The translations under genes were made by a program, and so were the position numbers. A DNA stretch of 64,000 nucleotides from NCBI GenBank assembly GCA_945643635.1, contig CALZFC010000145.1:186001-250000 (forward strand), given 5' to 3'. The DNA is from Allodiplogaster sudhausi. Taxonomy: Eukaryota; Nematoda; Chromadorea; Rhabditida; Diplogasteridae. Under the pieces are notes generated by a model that had not been told where the DNA came from, ran no database searches, and saw nothing but the letters and a program-made list of their open reading frames with translations. Position 1 is the first letter of the stretch. Every line of letters begins with the position of its first letter. Positions 36,401 to 47,700 of the stretch are shown here, one piece after another.

Positions 36401-39124
36401 TCCAGGTTTACAAAATCATATACTATTAACTATTTTCTTATATTCGGTTCCTTTAAAGGAGGGCGATCACCGAAAAATTATGTGATTTTTGTAATTGCCG
36501 CGGCCCTTTGCACTGTCATTCGTGCGTGCTATTTTCACGCAGCACGTTTATGTGACCTGCGAAATAGCAAGCGAGAATGAGAGTGAGGAATCACAGGGCG
36601 GACGCGGCAATTCGAACCAGCATTAGATATTTTTCGGTGATCGCCCTCCTTTAAAACGATAATTTTAATTGCAAAAAAATTATTATTTACAGACATTGAC
36701 CGAAATGATGGATGCATTGCGGCATCAGTGCAACGGTGCGTGGAATAATAACAAATTCACTTATAAACAAAAATTATTGACTCCCTGACATTAAATTAAA
36801 AGATATAAATAAATATAAATATATATGTATGTATGTATATACATAAGTTTCTCCACTTGGATCATCATTTCCTTGAAGTTACGCTGAGTCATCCCGGCCT
36901 CCTCGACCAGCTGCGCAATGAAAACTTTGATGCGGCGTACGGAGAATCGATGGACATGTGCTTCTTCGGCATGTCTTGTGATTTAAAAATGTGTTTTTCG
37001 GCGAAGAAAATCATTTGAAAAAATTCACTACGAAGTAACAATATTCACTGATATTTTATTTGATATTTAACTAAAGGGGAGGATGATCACCGAAAAATAC
37101 GTGAGATTTCAAATTGCTGCGGCCCTCCGCACTCTCCTACGCGCATGCTATTTTCACACAACGTTTTTGCGATCTTCGAGAAGAGAATGAGAGTGCCTTC
37201 TCCATGGGCAGCCGCGGCAATTCGAACCAGCATTTTTTTCGGCGATCCTCCTCCTTTAAGAAAGGGCGAATGATTTCCATTTTCAAGTCTTGTTAAATCG
37301 TGTCGGCATCGAGAAGTTCGCCTTGACCCAGTCAAGTGGTGCCTTTGACGGCGCGTTCGAATACACGGGGGCGCCTTCAGTGCTGAGCTACGTACCCGGT
37401 ATGCCAAGCAATCTCCAATATTCCCTTCTTTCTGTCTCCTTTACAACCTATTTCTATTAATAATATTTGTATCATTAATATAAATAAAAAAAACCTTATT
37501 GTAAGCTTTACAAACTTTATTACATGATATGAATTAAAAAAACGTTGGACTCACCATCAGGCATGATGGCGTACTATGGTGACCGGATGACGTTTGGAGA
37601 GCGCTTCGCGAACGTCTTCGCGCACGCGGCGACCATGGTGCTCGCGCAGCGCATCTTCTTCGAGCCCTTCAACTCGGCCATCCAGAGCTGGTTCCCCGAC
37701 ATGCCGAGCTTTCTGGTATTCTTCTTCTTCTTATTATTATTATATTATTATTATTCTGGTATTCACCCCCCCCCCCCCCTTTGTCTGGAGCATTTTTGTC
37801 GTAACATTGAATGTAACCTTTTCGGCAAAAGGATTTCTTCAATGTTCGTGCAAACTATCAAAAATACTTTCTCAGGACGTTCTGAAGAACAACTCTCTTG
37901 TGTTCTTGAATGCGGAGCCGCTTGTCGACTTTCCAAAGGTTGGCAAAAGTCCTTAAAGTCACTTATCGTTGCGAAGCGTGTAATATTTGTCGTGTAGATG
38001 GAGAAATATCACGTAAGAAGATTATCATATCTGCTATTAAGAATAAAATCTTTTTTCAGGTCACAACGCACAAGGTTATCGACATTGGCGGAATAACGGT
38101 ATCTTCGGGTCACAAGCCTCTTAACAAGGCAAGATAGGAATTTAAAACTAAGATGTTACATCATAAAAATGCTGTTCAGACCTGGGACGAGATCATATCT
38201 CGCCGTCCGAAGACGGTGCTCATGTCGTTCGGATCCGTGGCCAAAAGCTACATGATGCCCGACGAGTACAAAGAATCGATCCGCGCGGCCTTTTCCCGCT
38301 TCCCCGACGTCACTTTCATCTGGAAGTACGAATCGCCCGAGGATGACATCGGAAAGGGCATTCCGAACATCGTCCCAGTCACTTGGGTGCCGCAGAACGA
38401 CATGCTCTGTCAGTCGAGCTTCTCTCCTTAATCTTTTATTAATTGTGTAATAACTATAAATTGAGACGACCCCCGCCTGTCCCTCTTCATCACCCACTGC
38501 GGCGCGGGCAGCACGACTGAAGCGACAGTCGCAGGAGTGCCGCTCATTGTCATTCCTGTCATGGGCGACCAGAGGAGGAATGCTCAGGTATTTTGAATTA
38601 TCTGAGGATCTCCTGAGCGTTCGTTTTCAAAGGAAAGAGATTCTAGATTGCAAAATGGTTGAAGAAGAGAGATTATAGATGGTAAAACGTCTCGGAACTG
38701 GAGTCACTTTCGACAAGGAACAACTTGCTACGCCTAATTCGCTGATCGAGGCCCTTCAGACAGTTCTTGGGACAACAAAGTGAGTGCACCAATAATTAAT
38801 ATTCCGACATCTGTAGCCATTTATACTAATATTTTCAGGTACACCGAAACCGCGCGAAGAACCGCAGCGATGATAGCGAATCGTCCTTTCACGATGAAGG
38901 AGATCTTCGTGCGAAACATGGAGTTCCTGGCCAAGTTCGGCTCGCTCCGCAATCTCGACCACTACGGCGTGCAACTCAACTTCTTCCAGTACTACCTTCT
39001 CGATGTCATCGCCGCCGTGGCGGGAGTCCTTATTCTGTCATTCATTCTAATTCTACTCGTGCTGAGAGTTGTTATTAGAAAGCTCCTGGGGCTTGCGAGC
39101 TCAGGAAAGGCCAAGAAAGAGTAG
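33432..39124 (+). CDS. UDP-glucuronosyltransferase (UGT-D)
   Basis: Twelve exons: 33432-33593, 34896-35069, 36693-36735, 36879-36968, 37288-37398, 37561-37715, 37876-37938, 38060-38128, 38180-38408, 38466-38587, 38679-38779, 38839-39124; 1605 nt, 534 aa. The order is signal peptide, SARSHSNF with the catalytic His, WVPQNDML, FITHCGAGSTTE, a membrane helix and the KAKKE tail. Introns 4 (36969) and 8 (38129) have GC donors. Introns 1, 2 and 4 are swollen by TTTAAA-ended MITEs. Exons 2-11 and several introns are almost identical to UGT-F, but exon 1 and its upstream sequence differ. An alternative Met lies 3 bases upstream (33429). Exon 1 overlaps a longer open frame in another phase that is a shadow. 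Confidence 0.9.
34278..34426. mobile_element. TTTAAA-ended MITE (family 1) in UGT-D intron 1
   Basis: The left end CTTAGATGAGGCCGATCGCC is diverged. The right end TTCGCCCTCCTTTAAAGG runs straight into the next element, sharing TTTAAA. Confidence 0.7.
34421..34878. mobile_element. TTTAAA-ended element (family 4) in UGT-D intron 1
   Basis: Its inverted ends are TTTAAAGGAAGTATCCGAGG and CCTCGGATACTTCCTTTAAG. The interior is about 400 bp with no convincing coding frame. It starts on the TTTAAA that closes the preceding element. Confidence 0.85.
35126..35683. mobile_element. TTTAAA-ended element (family 3) in UGT-D intron 2
   Basis: Inverted ends TTTAAAGGAAGTCTCCGGCG and CGCCGGAGACCTCCTTTAAA. 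It is non-coding. Part of the interior (CTACAGTAGCC, GACGAATTGATCCATGC) resembles family 2. Confidence 0.85.
35678..36180. mobile_element. TTTAAA-ended element (family 1 ends, long form) in UGT-D intron 2
   Basis: Inverted ends TTTAAAGAAGGGCGATCACC and GGTGATCGCCCTCCTTTAAA. The ends match family 1 but the 450-bp interior does not, so it may be a longer relative. It shares TTTAAA with both neighbours. Confidence 0.85.
36175..36457. mobile_element. TTTAAA-ended MITE (family 2) in UGT-D intron 2
   Basis: It runs from TTTAAAAGAGCAAAGTACCG to TATTCGGTTCCTTTAAA. The orthologous intron of UGT-F carries the same insertion (45513-45813), so this was the first element to arrive. Confidence 0.85.
36452..36655. 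mobile_element. TTTAAA-ended MITE (family 1) in UGT-D intron 2
   Basis: Inverted ends TTTAAAGGAGGGCGATCACC and GGTGATCGCCCTCCTTTAAA. It is absent from UGT-F, where the right TTTAAA of family 2 continues directly into ATGATAATTTTAATTG. Confidence 0.9.
37069..37260. mobile_element. TTTAAA-ended MITE (family 1) in UGT-D intron 4
   Basis: AACTAAAGGGGAGGATGATC at the left and GGCGATCCTCCTCCTTTAAG at the right. UGT-F has the matching copy at 46227-46418, so it predates the duplication. Confidence 0.8.
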
Positions 39125-40093
39125 ATCGGAATACTATTGGTATTCATTGACGGGCTGTAAAACTTTCTCCACTATTTATGTATAATTAACTTCTTAGCAA
39201 ACTGGCTTGACACGGTTATATTCCATGTCGCTCCTTTCTCTCAATTCATGCAATTCACTTCTCCTTTACTTAATTTTATTTCATAACGTGCGCAACTTTT
39301 CTCCGGTAGCGTCAGACTTCTGCCAGTGTTATGGCATCTTATTTGAGGTACATAGATGAACAAAAGAAGTTCGTCGTCCTCCATGCAGTTTCCGTTGCCA
39401 ATTTTCAATTTTTTTTTAAAAATATTTTTCAATTCAAGCAGATGCCCATTTCTATGTGCGTATGCATGTATGTATGTACACAGATATATCACGCTTGTCA
39501 TATAAATATTTGCACAAACCACCGTGGAACTGTTCTTGAAAAATATTCCAAAATGCAAGTCACATATTGATTCTTCGCCAAGTGATGCAATTACCGTTAC
39601 TCTCATCACATTCTTAGAATCTCCATCTCTCTTTCTCTTCACTCTCTCTCTCTCTCTCCTCTCTACATGATCCATTGATAAACATGCTCTGTCAAGATCC
39701 TGCGACTGTTTTGTCGTGAGCGGCTTACCATTCAGACTGAAACATCGAGCTTATCTGCCTTTGTGCTAGGACACAAATGATAAGGAACAGTTCGAGTGGT
39801 GATGTGTTGTGAAAGTTTCATTGTTCTCAGTGGCTAAGAGAGACAACAGAGAGAGAGAGGGAGAGAGAAAGAGAGAAAGTTACTGATTGGAGAGCATTGA
39901 TCTCTCGTTGTGCAAAGTGGTTTGACGAAATATTGGCGATCCTATTTCATCAAAGAGGTGGTTGCTATAAATATAACATGTGGAGAAGGAAATTTCAGCG
40001 TTTCAATTGTTGTATTTTAGCTCATATTGCTTCTCGATGCGTTCCTTGCGCTAATCGGAGATTATTTCGGTTATAACAACGTTTCTGAGCGAC
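39125..40093. other. UGT-D to UGT-E spacer
   Basis: A short CT tract (39625-39662), a GA tract (39845-39880) and TACATACA-type motifs. It partly resembles the UGT-C/D spacer. No gene seen. Confidence 0.55.
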
Positions 40094-43000
40094 ATGTCTC
40101 GAACGCATCCGTTATTATTGATCATCATCTTGATCTCGCTCTCATCGACCGCAGAAGCGCTCAAGTTCCTCGCCTACAGCCCGATGTGGGGCCGCAGCCA
40201 TTCCAACTTTATCGGAAAGCTCACCGACACACTCATCGACGCCGGCCACGAAGTGGTCAGAGAGAAACTTTGTCAATTTATTTATTTTATACTTAATTAA
40301 TTAACTGTATGAAACCAATTCTCGTCATTTTTCAATGCAGCTTTGAAGCACGAGTCGGCAAAATTTTGCTTTTATTAACAATTTAGTCAATTTGTTATGT
40401 GAAATATGTAATTTCAAAGTGACCACATTAAAATATGTATATGTATTTACATATGTACATACATATATGTACATGATGAGTCAGAGTAGAAGAGTGGGGA
40501 TCGAAAGAGCAATGATGTCAACATTCCATTTCGCTAGGTCTACCTGATGCCAATCTTCGACACGAAGATGGGTATAGTCGGCACGAAAAAGGCGTCCCGA
40601 ATCATCGAGATTCCGCAGTGTCCGCAAGCGCTCGCCCTTCAGCAGAGAATGGGCAGCGAGCTGATGCAAGACGTGTGGCGGAGCCAGTCCATGCTCACGC
40701 TCTTTGGTGTACGGTTCACTTCCGAAATTGCTCCCTTTATTGCGCGCTTCTTACTTGTTATATATGGTTCTAAACAATAATGAAAAGATATGTTTTTTAT
40801 CTTTAGATGATGAACGAAGTAACGGACGCTTGGATTCATCAGTGCAAAGGTGCGGAAAAACCTCTTCAGAGAAATTATTTGGACTTATTAGAAGGTTTAC
40901 AGTCGTGTCATAAGTTACATCTAATTGTAAGTGAGTACGAACTATCCTTTCTAGTTACCCTGAACCATCCCGGGCTCATCCAGCAGCTGCGGGACGAAAG
41001 GTTCGATGCTGCCTTTGGCGAGATAATGGATAAGTGCTTCCTAAGTACGATTTTAATCAATCTATTCCAAACTCTATAAGTAAAACTGACAGAATATCAA
41101 TTTACTGCAAAGCGTTCTTGAATTTTTATAAATGAAAAATAGATCTTGAACATGTTTCAGCTAACGGAAAATGAAAAGGTGCATTATGAAATGAATATAT
41201 TAAATAACTGAAAAATTGGCGACCAAAATATTTTCGTTTTCTTGACAACAAAATAATAAAGAACAGATCAGACAGTATTTTCTCCTTTAGTTCTTATGCA
41301 TCAAGTGGGCGTCGAGAAGTTCGCGATCACACAGTCGGTGGTCGCAATTGATGGCGCTTTCGAATTCACGGGCGCGCCCTCTGTGCCGAGCTACGTGCCG
41401 GGTTCGCGAAGCCATTTGCGCATTATCTTATTTCTGTGTAGCATCGCTTCTCTTCTGCCTCATACATATTTATAAGAATTTTGTATGCACTTATGTAATT
41501 TGTGTTCTATTTATTCAGTGCTTAGCCTAAAATAAATGCCTATACATTGGACTTCTCATGGAATAACCATACTTTGCAATTAGAAAAAAAGACAAGGATG
41601 TTTAATGAAAGTAGACACAACAGGCATGATGGCGTACTACGGCGACCAAATGACTTTCGGAGAGCGCGCTGCCAACGCCCTCGCTCACGTCATTGCCGGC
41701 GTCGTCGGCCGACGTGTCTTCCTCGATCCCTTCAGCCACGCCTTCCAACGCTGGTATCCGGGCATGCCGGGCATAATGGTGGGAACTTTTTTCATATTTT
41801 CAAAGCTAAAATAAATTAAGAAGCGAATAAATAAGATACATTAAAGAATTTCTTGCTTCCTTTATGAAAAAAAACATTTATAAATTAATTAACAAAAGAA
41901 ATCAGATAATTTTCTTTAGGACATTGTGAAGAATAGCTCACTCCTATTCATGAATGCTGACCCGCTCGTCGACTTTCCAAAGGTTCATCTTTTTTCTGCA
42001 ATTAACGTGCGAGCCTCGCAAATTAGTATTGTAGAACATTTGTATGAACACGTTTCAGGTGACCACGCACAAGGTCATCGATATTGGCGGAATTACTGTT
42101 TCGTCCGGCTTCAAGCCTCTGAACAAGGTACGTGTTTTTTTGTTTATCGTGTTTTTTGTTATTTCTTGATAATTGAATGGTGTTTACGTTTTACACATTT
42201 TGGTTGTAAGTCGAAATATTCAGACTTGGGACGAAATCATGTCGCGGCGCTCAAAGACGGTGCTCATGTCATTTGGCTCAGTCGCCAAGAGTAATCTCAT
42301 GCCCGCAGAGTACAAAGAATCGATCCGCGCGGCCTTTTCCCGCTTCCCCGACGTCACTTTCATCTGGAAGTACGAATCGCCAGAGGATGACATCGGAAAG
42401 GGCATTCCGAACATCGTCCCAGTCACTTGGGTGCCGCAGAACGACATGCTCTGTTAGTCGAGCTTCTCTCCTTAATCTTTTATTAATTGTGTAATAACTA
42501 TAAATTGAGACGACCCCCGCCTGTCCCTCTTCATCACCCACTGCGGCGCGGGCAGCACGACTGAAGCGACGGTCGCAGGAGTGCCGCTCATTGTCATTCC
42601 TGTCATGGGCGACCAGAGGAGGAATGCTCAGGTTTCTAACAAAAAAAAATTAATGTTGACTGGCCTGAGCCGTGTTATTAATTGCTATTGTTATCTAATA
42701 AATGTGCGAAATTCAGGTGGTAAAACGTCTTGGAACCGGCGTCACTTTCGACAAGGACCAGTTGGCTACGCCGGACGCTCTTGTCGTTGCGATCAATGAA
42801 GTCTTCGCAAACACCAAGTCAGTGCGCTGCATTGTAGTCTTTGAAGTTATAACTTATTTATCGTTTAAGATTCAAGTCTGAGTTATATAATGATGTTTCT
42901 CTGTCAGATATGCCGAATCAGCGAAGAAAACGGCAGAACTCCTGGCGAATCGTCCTTTCTCGATGAAGGAGATCTTCGTGCGAAACATGGAGTTCCTGGC

Positions 43001-43193
43001 CAAGTTCGGCCCGCTCCGCAATCTCGACCACTACGGCGTGCAACTCAACTTCTTCCAGTACTACCTTCTCGATGTCATCGGCGCCGTGGCGGGAGTCCTT
43101 CTTCTGGGGTTGACTGTCATCTTGCTCATTCTCCGATTTATCATCCGCAAGCTCCTTGGGCTCGTGATCTCAGGAAAGGCAAAGAAAGATTAA
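40094..43193 (+). CDS. UDP-glucuronosyltransferase (UGT-E)
   Basis: Twelve exons: 40094-40255, 40538-40708, 40807-40849, 40955-41044, 41291-41401, 41624-41778, 41920-41982, 42059-42127, 42224-42452, 42510-42631, 42717-42817, 42908-43193; 1602 nt, 533 aa. It has a signal peptide, WGRSHSNF with catalytic His, WVPQNDML, FITHCGAGSTTE, a membrane helix and a KAKKD tail (fits KxKxx). It is the most diverged of the plus-strand set across the acceptor half, yet its exon 9-10 block, with the intron between, is almost identical to those of A, C, D and F. All donors are GT. Its introns lack the TTTAAA-ended elements. The frame is intact. Confidence 0.92.
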
Positions 43194-43632
43194 ATCTCTG
43201 AACGAATATTTGGAACGGGTCGTAGACTTTTATAATCGTTGATACCTTCTTTATTTACATAATATGATACGTTTACTGCTAAATGATATACTGATAAACG
43301 TTCGATCTTATTTCTGACACTGTTACAAATCAGGCAGGTCGACGTTACAAAGCTTCTTATCAACGATAAGAAGGCAACACGTTCTGGTCTTCTTCTGAAA
43401 GACTGAAGGAGAGAACTTTCGATTGAGAAAAGGAATAAAGTGGGTTTCAGAGAGTGCGAAAAAGGCTTGCTTCTCTCCATCTCTTAAGCCTTGACAAGTT
43501 CAGTCTTTATTTTTCCCCCTTGGTCTTATGATTGGTGCCATTCTTTTTCTTTTTCTCGGTGATACAATTTATTCCTTGATATGCAACAATATGTTTCATT
43601 TCAATGAGTTGTCATAAACTATAAAGGCTATT
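43194..43632. other. 3' flank of UGT-E, no gene seen
   Basis: Unique AT-rich sequence with no supported exon. Confidence 0.5.
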
Positions 43633-43757
43633 CCCTTAAAGGAGGGCAATCACCGAAAAATTAGGTGAGATTTCAAATTACCGCGTCTCTTCGCACTCCT
43701 GTACGCGCATTCTACATATTTTAGCGCAGACTTATGCGACATGCGAAATAGCACCTA
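43633..43757. mobile_element. TTTAAA-ended MITE (family 1), right part missing
   Basis: It starts CTTAAAGGAGGGCAATCACC and keeps the left two-thirds of family 1, ending near GCGAAATAGCAC. The right end is replaced by the start of the duplicated segment at 43766. Confidence 0.7.
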
Positions 43758-43765
43758 CTAACCTA

Positions 43766-44198
43766 CAAAAAACAACTTAAAGGAGCCCGCTGATATCAAA
43801 AGTGACCTCCATAAGAGCTGGAGATAAAAGGCAATTCGGTCGAAGAGGTGGGCCGTTGGATTGGGAAGGGACTTGATTTGACTAGGAGACGGGAGGAATT
43901 TGAAAGAAAGGTATGCTTCGAGAGGTAGCAAATATTCTTTCATCATTCTTTCCTCAGCCGATCCTCTTTACTGCTTGGCCTATTCTCTTGCTCTCAGTTT
44001 GATTCTCTCACACAACCCGAGCCAGTATGATCTTTCTTCTCGTCATCTCTCCCCCCCCCGTTTCCCGGTGGAACTCAACATTTCGCAAACATTGCACCCG
44101 CGTGCAATGCGCCTGCTAATATGAGAGCAGTGTGATCTTTCAGAATGTGCCATGCTCCGTCTGACTCTCTATCCATCTATCACTTCTCTCTCTCTCTT

Positions 44199-44232
<34 letters not shown>

Positions 44233-44604
44233 CCTCTCTTTCTGTCCACCTCTCTGCCCTTCTCTCACTTTTCGTCTCTCTCAATGTCTGTTCGTCCGTA
44301 GCTTAATCTATTTTCTATAACCATAAGTTGGTGAGTTGTTCCTCTTTTCCGTGCACTCTGGTTTCATCAGAATTTGGAGAGATTACTGGTATGAAAGAAA
44401 CGACGTACATATCTTTATTCTATGCGCTTTTTTTATCTACCTCTCCTTCTCTTTAATTCACTCTCACTCATATTCTCTTCACAAATCACAAATTCGGCCA
44501 CAAATTCTCTCTTTCGCTCTATTCTCCTACGTTGTGACTTTTTTTGTGACTACTTGACTATATATTCCTAGTCATTTCTCATGATAAGAAATGAAGAACT
44601 TTGT
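43766..44604. repeat. segmental duplication, copy 2 (upstream of UGT-F)
   Basis: This is the intact version of 24920-25593, including poly-C (44050-44059), CT repeats (44184-44236) and GTTGGTGAGTTGTTCCTC. It shows what copy 1 lost when the GC-rich element inserted. Confidence 0.8.
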
Positions 44605-44776
44605 TTAACGGAAGGCGATCACCGAAATATTATGTGAGATCTTAAAATGCGGCTGTACTTCCCTTCCTCGTACTATTTTTACCCAGCGGGCTTGGGCGGC
44701 ATGCGAAAATGTCACTCGAAAATAAGGGTGCCTACTCCCAGGATGTAAATTTCTTTTATGATCGTTCTCCTTTAAG
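44605..44776. mobile_element. TTTAAA-ended MITE (family 1) abutting UGT-F start
   Basis: TTTAACGGAAGGCGATCACC at the left; GATCGTTCTCCTTTAAGG at the right, then AAACGATG. It is the same arrangement as before UGT-C and before the truncated exon at 26162. Confidence 0.8.
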
Positions 44777-44782
44777 GAAACG

Positions 44783-47700
44783 ATGGGGATCCGACTGCCC
44801 TTTCCAGTGCTAATATCTCTTCTTCTTTTTCTTGTATTTGCTCCAACGCCTGAGGCACTCAAGTTTCTCGCGTACAGTCCAATGTTCGGCCGGAGTCATT
44901 CCAACTTTGTCGGAAAGATAACAGATACGCTCATCGACGCTGGCCATGAAGTGGTTAGTAAATATTAAATTTTTATTAATATTTATTTGCTTATTTCCGA
45001 ACCGGTCTACAGCAGGCACTAAACCAGTAAATGTTACAAAATGTGTTATGTGTTTATATATGCAGTGAATATGATTAACAGTTATTAATTCCGATATATT
45101 ACATCGCCTGGTTGTTGAAGACAGAGTATCTTTCTGAGTTTTTATGGTAAAATAACTGAATTGGAGTAACCTTAAAGGAGGACAACGATCAACAAATAAT
45201 TTATGCAATTTATTCTAATTGCCACGGGAGTTGGCACCCTCATTTTCGCTTTCTATTTCACACTTATGATGTCATCTCTCAGGTCTACGTGATGCCGATC
45301 TTCAACACAAAGATGGGCATCGTTGGCACGGAGAAGGCGCGCATCATTGAGATCCCTCAAGGCTCACAGGCACTCGCTCTTCAGACAAAGATGGATACCG
45401 ACAGCGGCTTCATCCACAACGTGTGGCGTAGCGAGTCCATGTTCGCGCTTCTCGGAGTAGGTTTAGTTAATCTAATTATGTACTTATTTACTTTTTATTT
45501 ATTTACCTCTTCTTTAAAAAGCAAAGTACCGAAAGAGTCTACTGTAATAGGGCCAGTTTGAATCCTAACTCGCAAATAATTGTACATTCTTCGGCTTTTA
45601 GAGCATCTGAAATTCGAAAGTCACTAACAGCTACTGTAATCAAACTTTGGCCCAGGGATATTTTGGGGTTTTTTAACAGTATAATTAGTAGTAAAAGAAA
45701 TTAATGGCTGAATCTTTCTGAAACTACGTTTTAGACAAATGGGAATTGAATTGATCCAATGTTCACTAAACCATATACTATTAATTATTCACTCATATTC
45801 GGTTCCTTTAAAATGATAATTTTAATTGTAAAATTTTTTATTACTTACAGTCATTGACCGAAATGATGGAGGCATTGCGGCATCAGTGCAACGGTGCGTG
45901 GAAAAATAACAAATTCACTTATAAACAGAAATTATTGACTCCCTGACATTAAAGTGAAAGATATAAATAAATATAAATATATATCTGTGTATATACATAA
46001 GTTTCTCAACTGGGATCATCATTTCCTTGAAGTTACGCTGAGTCATCCCGGCCTCCTCGAGCAGCTTCGCAATGAAAACTTTGATGCGGCGTACGGAGAA
46101 GCGATGGACATGTGCTTCTTCGGCATGTCTCATGATTTAAAATGTCTTTTACGCGAAAAAAAAATCATTTGAAAACATTCACTACGAAGTAGCAATATTA
46201 ACTGATATTTCCCTTGATATTTGACTTGAAGATGGATGATAACGGAAAAGTAATGTGAGATTTCAAATTGCTGCTGCCCTCCGCTCTCTCCTACGCGCAT
46301 GCTATTTTCACGCAGTGGGCTTTTGGAGCTTCGAGAAGAGAATGGGAGTGCCTTCTCCCTGGGCAAACGCGGCAATTCGAACCAGCATTTTTTTTTCGGC
46401 GATCGTCCTCCTTTTAGATTGGGCGAATGATTTCCATTTTCAAGTCTTGTTAAATCGTGTCGGCATCGAGAAGTTCGCCTTGACCCAGTCAAGTGGTGCC
46501 TTTGACGGCGCGTTCGAATACACCGGGGCGCCTTTAGTGCCGAGCTACGTGCCCGGTATGCCAAACAAAGTTCAATATTCCCTTCTTTCTGTCTCTTTTA
46601 CAACCTATTTCTATTAATAATAATTGTCTCGTTAAAATAAATAACTTTATTGTAAGCTTTACAAACTATATTACATAATACGAATAAAAAAACGCTGGCC
46701 TCACCATCAGGCATGATGGCGTACTACGGTGACCGAATGACGTTTGGCGAGCGCTTCGCGAACGCCTTCGCGCACGCGGCCTCCATGGTGCTCATGCGGA
46801 GCTTCTTCTTCGAGCCCTTCAACTCAGCCATCCAGAACTGTTTCCCCGACATGCCGAGCTTTATGGTATTCTTATTCTTCTTCTTCTTATTATTATTATT
46901 ATTTTATTATTATTATTCTGGTGTTACCCCCCCCCCCCTCCATTTTGTCTGGGACATTTTTGCGGTAACATTGAATGCAACCTTTTCGGCAAAAGGATTT
47001 CTTCAATATTCGTGCAAACAATCAAAAATACTTTCTCAGGACGTTCTGAAGAACAACTCGCTTGTGTTCTTGAATGCGGAGCCGCTTGTCGACTTTCCAA
47101 AGGTTGACAAAAGTCCTTAAAGTCACTTATCGTTGCGAAGCGTGTAATATTTGTCGCGTAGAAGGAGAAATATCACGTACGAAGATTATCATATTTGCTA
47201 TTAAGAATAAAATTTTTTTCATGTAGGTCACAACGCACAAGGTTATCGACATTGGCGGAATTACGGTATCTTCGGGTCACAAGCCTCTTAACAAGGCAAG
47301 ATAGGAATTTAAAGCTAAGATGTTTCATCAGAAATATGCTGTTCAGACCTGGGACGAGATCATGTCCCGTAGGCCGAAGACTGTTCTCATGTCGTTTGGT
47401 TCTGCAGCCAAAAGCTCAATGATGCCCGACGAGTACAAAGAATCGATCCGCGCGGCCTTTTCCCGCTTCCCCGACGTCACTTTCATCTGGAAGTACGAAT
47501 CGCCCGAGGATGACATCGGAAAGGGCATTCCGAACATCGTCCCAGTCACTTGGGTGCCGCAGAACGACATGCTCTGTCAGTCGAGCTTCTCTCCTTAATC
47601 TTTTATTAATTGTGTAGTAACCATAAATTGAGACGACCCCCGCCTGTCCCTCTTCATCACCCACTGCGGCGCGGGCAGCACGACTGAAGCGACAGTCGCA

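Noticed and set aside
36535..36717. Minus-strand open frame in UGT-D intron 2
   Set aside because: It lies across a MITE and exon 3 in antisense; no independent coding evidence.
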